Source of the DNA: JACKBJ01 sp964549495
GTDB lineage: Bacteria; Chloroflexota; Anaerolineae; Epilineales; Epilineaceae
Assembly (NCBI GenBank): GCA_964549495.1
Contig: CAZJWJ010000008.1
Coordinates: 20,320-84,319 of the forward strand
DNA: 64,000 nt
Direction: 5' to 3'
Shown here: in pieces, positions 39,651-48,440 of the stretch
Numbering within the stretch: the stretch's first letter is position 1
Layout: each line of letters begins with the position of its first letter
Program-made: the position numbers and the translations under genes
Notes under the pieces: generated by a model
Database searches by the model: none
The model's input: the letters and a program-made list of their open reading frames with translations, nothing else
Told to the model about the DNA's origin: nothing

Positions 39651-42600
39651 CCTGCCTCCGCCCACTGCGCGAGGAGCGCTTCGGTCACGCCCTGCTCGCC
39701 CACCAGGTCCTGTACCACCGCCCGGAACTCCTCGGCCGCCGCCTGGTCCTCCCAAGCCACCCAGGGTAGCAGGAACCAGACCCCGTACAGCAGACCATAG
39801 CAGCGCTCCAGCGCCAGCCCTTCGTTGGCCGCCCGCTCGTAGAGCCCCAGCAGCACCTCGGCCCGCTGCAGCGGCGTCCACCCCGCCCAACCATAGAGCG
39901 CCCGATCCCCCTCGGCCCCGGGCACCTCGGTAAAGGCGATAAACCGCTCCTTGGGCACATCCAACTTCCCCCGCAGCCGCCAGTAGGCCGTCTTCTGAAA
40001 CTCCGCACTCCGATACTTGGGCGGCACCGGCACCTCGACCTCTTCGCCCCGGTCCTCGGCATGCTGCAGCTCCCAGGTCCGCTCCCAAGCCGCCCGCTTC
40101 TCCAGCCCCTTGGGCTTGTACACGTGATGCTTGTTGTTGGGCACGCTGTCCACCGCCACCAGCCGCTCCAACTCCCCCACCAAGGAATAATCCGGCCGCC
40201 CCGTCCGCACCTCACACACCGCCCGCACCTTGGCATCCCCCTCCAAGGCCACCGCCGCCTGCGCCAAGGTCCACGGCGCCGCCTGCTCCTTGGCCCAATC
40301 CTCCAGCCGATCCGCCAACCACCCATCCAGCGCCTCGCGCTCCTCGGCCTCGTAATCCGGCTTGTACCACCGCCGCTTGTAGGTCGGCTGCTCCAGCAGC
40401 TGCAAGGCCTTGCTCTTCTCGATCAGCGCCAGCCGCGCCTCGACCCGCGCTCGATAGGCCTCGTCCTCGATCTCGGCAGTGTCGGTGACGGGATCCCAGC
40501 CGTGGCGGGAGAACCACTTCGTGGGTATCCGATTCCGCAACTCGTCGCGAGTATGGGCACCTCGGATCTCATGATCAAGTCGAGCTAGACGAATCTCGAA
40601 AGCCCGCAGGCCGGGCCGAATGGGCGGCGCCTCATCTGGTCCAAGTGATGCCACCGCCGAATCAGAAAAGTCAACACCTGGATCTACGTTGTATAGTGCG
40701 TAGCAGTACCAGTCGAGTTCCTCTTGTATGGCAACAAGGGTCTTGAGGTACTCCAGATCAGCGCTACGATGCGCGAGCAATTCACTTCGCAATGCAACGG
40801 GACCTTCAGACAGTAGTTGATCGATCTTGTCGCGAACCCGTGACATTACACGCTCAGATGCAAGCAAATCCATCCTACGCGCATACTGATCCAGTTTACC
40901 AGGTAACAACTCCACCACGGGGAATGCCTGCATCTTTGTAGAGTCGTATACCGCACGTCGCTCCCACCCCTCACTGGCAATTCCGCCTCCGATTCCCCCT
41001 GTCCCCTTATCAAAGCAGACTTGCTTCAGCCAGAACAGACTTGTCGATGAATTCAATTGGCCAAGCAGAACGTAGTGCTCGTCCTCAGTTACTTCGGGTG
41101 GCATCTTGATTACCGGAGCGGCTTGATTGAATACGGTCCCTAGTTGATCGAGCGCGAAGTGGTTATGGGTGGCAAGTTCCGCAAACACTATCGTACGCGG
41201 AGTGAATCGATCCGCGGAAATCTGCCCGTACTCCCACCACGGTTTCTCCACGTCGCGATACTCAGCCCCACCAAACACCTTCCGTGCTTCAAGCAATCTA
41301 CGGTATGGCCAGAGAACGTTCGAGACACCACCAAGTGCTTCAATGTCGATCGTGCGTATTTCACTTGTGTAAGGAAACAGCACTTCAAGCTGTGCTTCCG
41401 CACACCAGTTGCGGATGTTTTCTCCAACCCCAAATAGCCTGAGGAGTGCCGAGCTACAGCCGCGCCGCTCGAACACCCCTAGCGGCTGGGAGAAGGCATC
41501 GTCCATTTTCGTGATGCACATGAAACCAATTGCATCGGCAAGTTCACCAACTGTGTGAGCTGCTACCTCCTCTACTCGAGATTGGAGTCGACTGGCACCG
41601 CCTCCTCGAAGACTCCAAGGGTGAGAGTGATACTTTCGATTAGGACTATCATCAACTGAGATATACTGATTCTCGAAGTCAGGGTCTCGGTACCCCGCCT
41701 CGATACTCGACCAGACTAACCCTTCCGATGGTTCCACAGGCACGCTTGGTTCACCTCGTTTGCCGAGCACTGTCCGCACCAAGTCACTTGCATTTGGGAA
41801 TGAGGCTCGGCCGAAGATCATTACTGTAGGTGTACCGTGCCCAGGGATGTAGGCACCCGCGGTGTCCACAATCATCGTCAGCGTCACGGTCGGGAAGAAC
41901 CTCTCGATTAGGGCTGCCCCAAAACTCCGCTTAGAGAAGGAGTTGGCAGTTATCAGTCCTACGTAGCCACCCTTATCCTCTGTGACTGCGAGTTGAAAAC
42001 AGCGTTCAGTAAAGGGGCAACCAAGCGAGTAGAGTCGGTAGGCAGAGACGTATCGTGGCTGCTTCTGCCCACCGACCGTGATCTCCTCCTTGTGGTACTT
42101 CTTGCGCGCCTTGTCCTTCTCGGTGATGTAGGGCGGGTTGGCCACTACCGCGTGGAACCCCTCGGCCAGCACCGGCCGCAGCTGCTCGCGGACCTCGCGC
42201 GGCGTGAGCATGGCCGCCGGCTTGTCCTTCACGCTCACCGCCACTCCAACGCCATAGTCGTCACCGAACCCTAGCTGCTGGATCTCGCCGGCCGGCTCCT
42301 TGGCGTCGGCTTCCAACTCGACCTGATCCAGCCCATCCGCCCAGAAAATCTGCGGATGGAGGTCGGCCCCATTGGAGAGGTCGGTGGAGCCGGCGAGTTC
42401 GAGGGCGTACATCAGAAGTCGGGCTCGGGCCAGGGCGCAGGCGTAGTCGTTGAGGTCGATGCCGACGACGCGGGAGAGGACGTGTTGGGCGGCTTCCATG
42501 GGACTCAGGTCGGGGCGGGCCTGGCGGAGGCCGGTGAAGAGGCGGTCGAAGCCGGCCAGGAGGAAGTGGCCGCTGCCGCAAGCGGGGTCGATCAGGCGGA

Positions 42601-43252
42601 CGGTTTCGATGTCCCAGTGCTCGATGGCGGGGGTGAGGGTCTCGTCGAGGATGAAGTCGACCACGAAGTCCGGGGTCTGGAGCAGGGCATAGCGCTGCTT
42701 GACCACGGGGTCCAGGTCTTGGTAGAGGTCGCCCAGCAGGCGGCTGTCGAAGTCCTCCTGGTCGAAGCGCCAGCGCAGCTCGTTGGTGTCGGGGTCGACA
42801 TCGCGCCAGAAGTCCAGCAGCTTGCGGCTCAGGGCGTCGCTGGGTTCGGTCACCTCGGCGGGGGTTAGGGCGAAGAGCTCGGTCAGGCCGCTCTCCTTCT
42901 TGGCCAGGTCGCGGTAGATCCAGCGGAAGTAGGCCGTCTCGCCCAGGTCGGGCGCCAGGCGGTGGAAGAGCAGCTCCGACTCGCGGTCGAGGATTCGGCC
43001 GGGGCGCAGGAGGCCGCGGTCCTCCAGGACGCGCAGGTAGACCGAGCGCAGGACCCACATTACCGCCGCACGGCGGCTGAGCAGGTCCGTCCATAGGCGG
43101 AAGCCCTGGCCCACGCGCTCGGCGGCGTGCAGCGCCTCGGCGCGCTGGCGGACCGTGGGGTCATCCAGGATGCGCTGGCGAAGGTCGGCGGCGATCTCCA
43201 CCGACAGCGCAGAGAGTTCCTCGGTCAGGGCCTTGCGGGTGGCTGGGTTCAT
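39647..43252 (-). CDS. pglX: BREX adenine-specific DNA methyltransferase PglX
   Basis: A 1201-aa N6-adenine methyltransferase. SAM motif I 'LIDPACGSGHFLLAGFDRL' is near residue 224; catalytic motif IV 'FHAVVANPPYITEKDKAR' is near 370. The N-terminal 200 residues are the PglX-specific helical region. Residues about 400-900 (DNA about 40,560-42,070) form the putative target-recognition region. That stretch is visibly AT-richer and uses codons rare in its neighbours, which suggests exchange of the specificity segment. PglX marks host DNA as self in BREX. One base separates it from pglW. Confidence 0.92.
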   Translation of the reverse strand: MNPATRKALTEELSALSVEIAADLRQRILDDPTVRQRAEALHAAERVGQGFRLWTDLLSRRAAVMWVLRSVYLRVLEDRGLLRPGRILDRESELLFHRLAPDLGETAYFRWIYRDLAKKESGLTELFALTPAEVTEPSDALSRKLLDFWRDVDPDTNELRWRFDQEDFDSRLLGDLYQDLDPVVKQRYALLQTPDFVVDFILDETLTPAIEHWDIETVRLIDPACGSGHFLLAGFDRLFTGLRQARPDLSPMEAAQHVLSRVVGIDLNDYACALARARLLMYALELAGSTDLSNGADLHPQIFWADGLDQVELEADAKEPAGEIQQLGFGDDYGVGVAVSVKDKPAAMLTPREVREQLRPVLAEGFHAVVANPPYITEKDKARKKYHKEEITVGGQKQPRYVSAYRLYSLGCPFTERCFQLAVTEDKGGYVGLITANSFSKRSFGAALIERFFPTVTLTMIVDTAGAYIPGHGTPTVMIFGRASFPNASDLVRTVLGKRGEPSVPVEPSEGLVWSSIEAGYRDPDFENQYISVDDSPNRKYHSHPWSLRGGGASRLQSRVEEVAAHTVGELADAIGFMCITKMDDAFSQPLGVFERRGCSSALLRLFGVGENIRNWCAEAQLEVLFPYTSEIRTIDIEALGGVSNVLWPYRRLLEARKVFGGAEYRDVEKPWWEYGQISADRFTPRTIVFAELATHNHFALDQLGTVFNQAAPVIKMPPEVTEDEHYVLLGQLNSSTSLFWLKQVCFDKGTGGIGGGIASEGWERRAVYDSTKMQAFPVVELLPGKLDQYARRMDLLASERVMSRVRDKIDQLLSEGPVALRSELLAHRSADLEYLKTLVAIQEELDWYCYALYNVDPGVDFSDSAVASLGPDEAPPIRPGLRAFEIRLARLDHEIRGAHTRDELRNRIPTKWFSRHGWDPVTDTAEIEDEAYRARVEARLALIEKSKALQLLEQPTYKRRWYKPDYEAEEREALDGWLADRLEDWAKEQAAPWTLAQAAVALEGDAKVRAVCEVRTGRPDYSLVGELERLVAVDSVPNNKHHVYKPKGLEKRAAWERTWELQHAEDRGEEVEVPVPPKYRSAEFQKTAYWRLRGKLDVPKERFIAFTEVPGAEGDRALYGWAGWTPLQRAEVLLGLYERAANEGLALERCYGLLYGVWFLLPWVAWEDQAAAEEFRAVVQDLVGEQGVTEALLAQWAEAG

Positions 43253-43253
43253 C

Positions 43254-46200
43254 TCAGGCCGGGTCCTCCACGGGGATGGCTTGGTCGAGCGGCAAGACCG
43301 CTCCCTCGATATGGAACAGCGGTGCGCTGCGGTTGAGCATGGGCTGCTGCTTGTGGATGATGCCCGGCACCACCACCACCCACATGCCGCGCTCCGTGCC
43401 CAGCGTGGCGTTGTAGATCTGTTGCACCAGGTGGGTCGCCTGGCATAGCTCGAGCAGGGCCAGGTCGCCCAGCACGTTTACCGCGCCAGGCCGGCCGTGC
43501 TCGCGCAGCAGGTCGCGCAGCAGCGTCTCGGCCGCCTCGGTCAGCTCGTCGCGCAGGAAGGCAAAGCGCTCGGCCTTCTCGAACTTGGCGAAGTCGGACT
43601 CCATGCGGCCCAGCAGCTCCGCCTCGAAGCTGATGAAGTTGGCATCGGGGCCCATCGCGCGGGCGATGTTGCGGCCCAGCTCCGGATGCTGGTCGGGCGG
43701 GGTGACCACCATGCGCCAGCTGCCCTCGCGTTGGGCCGCCGCCAGCATGCCACCCACGATCTGGGAGGGGCTGCGCTCGGCCGTCAGCAGCATGGCCGGC
43801 AGGGCATCCGGCTCCGGGCCCGGGCGGGCCTCCACGGCATCCGGGCCGCGGGCCACCAGCTGGTCGCCGTCCAGGCGGACGCCGGGTAGGTCCAACTCGG
43901 CCACCAGGTCGGCCAGGGTCTGGTCGGCCGGCCAGTCGACCTGGTCGTTGAAGTGGGCGTCGATCTCCGCCTTCAGCGCGTCCAGCGCCATCGGCAGCTG
44001 CTCGCGGTGCAGCAGGAAGGGCAGCGCCAGGCGCGGGTCGACCGGCGGGCGGAAGAGCTCGCCGGCATCGGTCCGGTCCAGATCGCTGGCGATGCGCGCC
44101 ACCAGCTCCACCGGGTCGCCGGCGAAGCCGGGCAGCGTCGCGGCCAGGGAGTCGCGGGCCGCCTCGCCTTGCTTGGGCGGCCAGTCGGCCAGGCGCTCGG
44201 CCTCGGAGAGCAGCTCGCGCAGCTGGCGGGCCTCGAAGGCCGGCAGCGCGATCAGCTCACCGCGCAGGCCGGGGATGCCCTCGATCAGGACCATCTCCCC
44301 CTCGCGGTGCACCGCCAGCACGCGGGCCACGAAGAGCGCCAGCGCCTCGTCCTCCGTCTCGAGCCGGCCGGCCACCACCGCCGCCGCATCCTCGATGCCC
44401 AGCAGGCCATCCGCCTCGTCCAGCGCCTGGCGCAGGCCCTCGATGGCCGGCTCGAGCGCACTGGGGTCCAGTCGTTGCAGTGCGTTGGTCAGGTGCAGAT
44501 AGACCGCGGCGCGTGAGACCTCGTCCTCCTCGGCCACCTCGACCGCGCGCTGGGGCGCGCCATCGCGACCGTAGCGCGCGCCCAGCACCTCGCGCTGGCG
44601 GCTGGTCAGCGAGCGGGTGGCATCGGCCCAGGCCGACTCCAGCGTCGTCAGGTCCAGCGCGGTCTCGGCGCTGTCCATGCGCAGCAGGCGTTCCAGGCTG
44701 CGGCGGATGTGGACCAGGCGCACCTTGCCCACCGAGGCCACGCGCAGCAGGTCTCCCTCCGAGGCGGCCGCCACGTGGCCGACCCTGTGGAAGCCCTCGG
44801 CCTCCAGGTTGCGGCTCAGGCCATCGGAGAGGCGCAGGGCCGACAGGGGTCGCTCGTCCTCGGCCAGGGACTCCAGCATCGGCGCCTCGACCGGGCCGGC
44901 TGGCAGCGGCTGGGCCTCGACCTCCAGGGCGATCAGCCGATCGCGCAAGGCCAGCACCTCGCGCAGGCGCAGGCGGCCGATCATCCGCACCCGGCGGATC
45001 TGCTCCGGCTCGGCGGCTACCAGCTGGCCGTAGGTCCTGATGCCGGCCCGTTGCAGGGCGTTGCGCGTGCCACGGCTGAGCGGTCCCTGGGCCAGGGGAT
45101 GGTTCGGATCGGCCTCCAGCGTCTCGACCGGGCGGGCCTGGCCCTCCGTCTCCTCGCGCTGCCCCAGGGCGCGCCGGTAGGCGGCGCGCATCGTCGCCAG
45201 GTCCTCGTGCCGCTCTCCGCGATCCGGATGCAGGGCCTGATGCATGAAGCCGGCCAGTGCCGAGGGCTCGATCTCGTCCTCGTCCAGGCGCAGCAAGCGG
45301 TCCGGCTCCGGCGCCTGGCCCTCGAAGGCGTGCACGCCCACGTAGAGCTCGAAGAGGCAGAGCGCAGCGGCGTAGCGGTCGGCGGCGGCGTCCCAGCGCC
45401 GCAGGCTGGGGTCGCGGTAGAGCGCCGTGCCGGCAAAGATCCGATCGGGCGGCTGGTCGACCAGGGAGAAGTCGATCAGGGTCAGCCCCTGTTTGCCCAG
45501 GATCAGGTTGTCGGGCTTGATGTCCTTGTGGGTCAGGCCCTTGGCCTCCAGGTAGGCCAGCACGTCGAAGAGGTCCTCGGCATGGCGCTGCAAGCTGCTG
45601 GGCTCGGGGTCCGGGTGGGCGTCCAGCCAAGCCGGCAGGGGCTGGCCCTCGACCAGCTCCATGATCAGGGTCATGCGCTCGGGCACCACCTTCGAGAGGC
45701 CCCGGACCTTGACGATGCGCGGATGGTCCAGCGCGTCCAGCACCTCGTATTCCGAGCGCAGGGCCTCTTCGGCCGCTTCGTCGGCCCGGGCGACCTTGAG
45801 CACGAAGCTGCGGCCCATGGCCAGGTTGCGCGCCCGATAGACCGTCGACAGGCCGCCGGCGCCGATGCGCTCGACCAACTCGTAGTCGCTGCCCAGGCGC
45901 GTGCCAGGCTCGAGCTGCTCCGGATCCAGGCCAGGCTCGGGCGGTTCGGGATCTACCGGATCCGGCGTCTTGGTCTTGCGACTGGACAGCGCCTCGCGCA
46001 GGGCGGCCACCGCATCGGCCACGCTGTCGAAGCGGTCCGATGGGCGGGGCGCCAGCATGCGGCGCAGGATGGGATCGAGGGCCTTGGGCAGGCGCGCGTC
46101 CAGCGCGCCCAGGTGGGGCGCCTTGCCTCCGCGTTGCAGGAAGGCCTTGGTGGAGGGCGCCGGCGGCTCGCCGGTGGCGAGGAGGCCGAAGAGCATGCCC

Positions 46201-47381
46201 AGGCTGAACTGGTCCGATCGCGGCTCGGCATCGTGCAGATCGCGCAGCACCTCCGGCGCGGCCCAAACCATGCGCTCATCCTCGACCGTACTCCAGGCCA
46301 CCGTGGCCTTGTGCTCCATGCGCTTGGCCAGGTCGAAGCCCGTCAGGCGCAGCGCCGGCCGTTCGCCGTTGTTCTCGATCAGGATCACGTCCGGCCGCAA
46401 CAGCCGGTGCACCACGCCCTGGCGGTGGGCGTAGTCGATGCCCTGGGCCACCTGGCTCCAGATCCGCAGCCGCTGCATGAGCGAGGGCCACTCGGCATCG
46501 TCGGCCAGGTAGCGCTCCACCCAGGAGGCCAGGGTGATGCCCTGGAAGTACTCCAGCGGCAGGCAGACGCCCATCTCGTCGATGAAGGGCGCGTCGGCCG
46601 AGACGATCTGGTCGCTGCGGCCCACGTTGACCAGCACGCTGGCCTCCCAGCTGGCCTTGCGCTGGATCTGCTGGCGCTGCTGCTGGCTGGCCGACCAGGG
46701 GATGGTGTAGACCCGCAGCACCTGCTCCTTCTGGGTCAGGCGATGGCGCGCCAGGTACTCCACGTGGTCGTCGCTGCGGCCCAGCATGCCGAGGAGCGTG
46801 TACTCGCGCACCTGCTCGGCCGGCGGCCGGCCCTTGTCGACCCCGGTCAAGAGCCGGTGCAGCGTGCCGGCCACGTGATCGTCCACCGGCTCCGTGCGGC
46901 GCCCGCCGGTGATGCGCTCGTAGAGGTAATCCGGATCGGTCAGCGCTTCGATGATCCCCTTGCGCGTGTGCACCCGCGATGCGCTGGCCGTGCCGCTGAG
47001 ATCCACCTGCAAGGTCTGCGACAGGAAGACGTAGCCGGACACCCACACGCCGCGCGCGTAGGAGCTCTCGCGCTTGAGCTCGCTGGCCAGCACCTGCGCC
47101 GTCAGGCGGTTGAGCCGCAGCGGGCTGCGCATGGGATGGGGCGCGAACCAGTCGTGGTCCGTGCCGGTGATGCGCCCGCCAAAGGCCTTGGTCTCGACCA
47201 CGAAGATGCCGTGCGGCGCCGCCACCACCGCGTCCAGCTCGTAGATCACCCCGCTGCGCTGGGCGATCCAGGCATTGGCGTAGAGCGTGTAGCCATCCGG
47301 CAGGCGATGCGCCAACCAGGCCAGCGCCTGGCGCTCGGCATCGTGGGCGGAGCGCCCGACGCGATGGACCTTGGCCGCCAT
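43254..47381 (-). CDS. pglW: BREX type 2 serine/threonine kinase PglW (NERD, pseudokinase, kinase, HhH modules)
   Basis: A 1375-aa protein. A NERD domain comes first ('YELDAVVAAPHGIFVVETKA', about residues 20-130). A first kinase-like domain (about 190-460) has 'VVHRLLRPDVILIENNG' and 'LTGFDLAKRM', so the HRD Asp and DFG are lost and it is probably a pseudokinase. The second kinase (about 500-770) is intact: 'GAGGLSTVYRARNLAMG', 'FVLKVARADEA', 'LTHKDIKPDNLILG', 'LIDFSLVD'. Two alpha-CTD-like HhH segments follow ('RNALQRAGIRTYGQLVA', 'SRNLEAEGFHRVGHVAA') and a sigma region 4-like HTH ('LTSRQREVLGARYGRDG'). PglW defines type 2 (Pgl) BREX. Confidence 0.93.
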   Translation of the reverse strand: MAAKVHRVGRSAHDAERQALAWLAHRLPDGYTLYANAWIAQRSGVIYELDAVVAAPHGIFVVETKAFGGRITGTDHDWFAPHPMRSPLRLNRLTAQVLASELKRESSYARGVWVSGYVFLSQTLQVDLSGTASASRVHTRKGIIEALTDPDYLYERITGGRRTEPVDDHVAGTLHRLLTGVDKGRPPAEQVREYTLLGMLGRSDDHVEYLARHRLTQKEQVLRVYTIPWSASQQQRQQIQRKASWEASVLVNVGRSDQIVSADAPFIDEMGVCLPLEYFQGITLASWVERYLADDAEWPSLMQRLRIWSQVAQGIDYAHRQGVVHRLLRPDVILIENNGERPALRLTGFDLAKRMEHKATVAWSTVEDERMVWAAPEVLRDLHDAEPRSDQFSLGMLFGLLATGEPPAPSTKAFLQRGGKAPHLGALDARLPKALDPILRRMLAPRPSDRFDSVADAVAALREALSSRKTKTPDPVDPEPPEPGLDPEQLEPGTRLGSDYELVERIGAGGLSTVYRARNLAMGRSFVLKVARADEAAEEALRSEYEVLDALDHPRIVKVRGLSKVVPERMTLIMELVEGQPLPAWLDAHPDPEPSSLQRHAEDLFDVLAYLEAKGLTHKDIKPDNLILGKQGLTLIDFSLVDQPPDRIFAGTALYRDPSLRRWDAAADRYAAALCLFELYVGVHAFEGQAPEPDRLLRLDEDEIEPSALAGFMHQALHPDRGERHEDLATMRAAYRRALGQREETEGQARPVETLEADPNHPLAQGPLSRGTRNALQRAGIRTYGQLVAAEPEQIRRVRMIGRLRLREVLALRDRLIALEVEAQPLPAGPVEAPMLESLAEDERPLSALRLSDGLSRNLEAEGFHRVGHVAAASEGDLLRVASVGKVRLVHIRRSLERLLRMDSAETALDLTTLESAWADATRSLTSRQREVLGARYGRDGAPQRAVEVAEEDEVSRAAVYLHLTNALQRLDPSALEPAIEGLRQALDEADGLLGIEDAAAVVAGRLETEDEALALFVARVLAVHREGEMVLIEGIPGLRGELIALPAFEARQLRELLSEAERLADWPPKQGEAARDSLAATLPGFAGDPVELVARIASDLDRTDAGELFRPPVDPRLALPFLLHREQLPMALDALKAEIDAHFNDQVDWPADQTLADLVAELDLPGVRLDGDQLVARGPDAVEARPGPEPDALPAMLLTAERSPSQIVGGMLAAAQREGSWRMVVTPPDQHPELGRNIARAMGPDANFISFEAELLGRMESDFAKFEKAERFAFLRDELTEAAETLLRDLLREHGRPGAVNVLGDLALLELCQATHLVQQIYNATLGTERGMWVVVVPGIIHKQQPMLNRSAPLFHIEGAVLPLDQAIPVEDPA

Positions 47382-47384
47382 CGG

Positions 47385-48131
47385 CTAGACCAACACGATG
47401 GTGGCGCCGGGGAACCGCTGCTCCAGCTCCGGCAGGTCGTAGGCATGCACCTCGCGCTCGGGCCGCGCCCCGATCACGTAGTCGAAGCGGAAGTCCTCGG
47501 CCTGGGCCTGGTCGATGCCGGGCTGCTCGTAGATCGGCGCCTCACCGCTCAAGCCGTGCTCGACGGCCACCAGGCCGGCCAGCATCCGATCCTCCCAGCC
47601 CTGCCAGGCGATGCGGAAGACACCATCCTGCAGGTAGACGCCCTCCAGTTGGCCGGCCAGGTAGCCCGAGAGCTGACCGCCGGTGCCCGGAAGTTCGAGC
47701 ACCCGCTGGTGCGCCTGGATGCCGCGGTGCAGGTCGCTGCGCGCCAGCTGGCTGACCAGTCCGAGCTGCTGGGCTTGCAGCCCGAAGTAATCGCGCGCCT
47801 CGACCGAGAGCTCCAGCTCCGGCAGCGCATCGATCCAGGACTGCACCCGCTTGGGCGGCAGGCTCCGGATGGCGGCTTGGCCGGCCAGGATCCGCTGCAC
47901 GTCGAAACCGAAGGGCTGCGTGACGGCCGCGTCCTCCAGCAGCAGGTCGAGCAGGTCGATGGCGTCCATCCGGCCGCGGAAGGCGCGCCAGGTCTGCTGC
48001 TCCGGCTCGAGCAGACGGCGCGTGCGCCGGCCGGCCTGCTCCTCACGGGCCAGGGCGTGCAGCGCGGTCGACGCGAATCGGGCGGCCGGCAGCAGGTCCG
48101 GTGACAGCTTGCTCAGGCTCAGCGTGTTCAA
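47385..48131 (-). CDS. First gene of the BREX operon, hypothetical accessory protein
   Basis: The start is placed at TTG 48131, preceded by GGAGGAG; the frame stays open to 48191, but those residues look non-coding. The 248-aa product is mainly helical ('LPAARFASTALHALAREEQA', 'RMDAIDLLDLLLEDAAV') and ends in a beta-rich segment ('FRFDYVIGARPEREVHAYDL', 'FPGATIVLV'). No known catalytic motif is seen. It ends 3 bp before pglW, so it is cotranscribed with the BREX genes. I do not recognise its family. Confidence 0.65.
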   Translation of the reverse strand: MNTLSLSKLSPDLLPAARFASTALHALAREEQAGRRTRRLLEPEQQTWRAFRGRMDAIDLLDLLLEDAAVTQPFGFDVQRILAGQAAIRSLPPKRVQSWIDALPELELSVEARDYFGLQAQQLGLVSQLARSDLHRGIQAHQRVLELPGTGGQLSGYLAGQLEGVYLQDGVFRIAWQGWEDRMLAGLVAVEHGLSGEAPIYEQPGIDQAQAEDFRFDYVIGARPEREVHAYDLPELEQRFPGATIVLV

Positions 48132-48440
48132 GGGCGCTCCTCCGGGCGGCACCGGGCGCGGGGATCGGTGACCGACATGCTCCGCAACCAATGGTCACAT
48201 GCCGGTGCAAGCATAGTCAAACCAAGTTGGACGGGCGAGCAGCGCATGAGTACCGTATGCCTCAGGCTAGGGCAAGTCGCTGCAACGATCGCAACGGCAA
48301 CCTGAACCGCACCAACGGTCAACATCTCAGCGCTCCTCGAGCTAGCCGGACCCCCGCTCTACGCTCGGATCGGTCTGAGGCAGGGGCCGGCGGTGTGCTG
48401 GCCTCGCTCTCACACGTATCAACCGGCAGGTAGCAATGTC
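48132..48440. other. 309-bp divergent intergenic region between the BREX operon and the first DGR target gene
   Basis: The stretch must contain the promoters of both the BREX operon (minus) and the VP1 gene (plus). It is less GC-rich than its surroundings. I could not identify a convincing -35/-10 pair, operator or RNA element in it. Confidence 0.5.
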
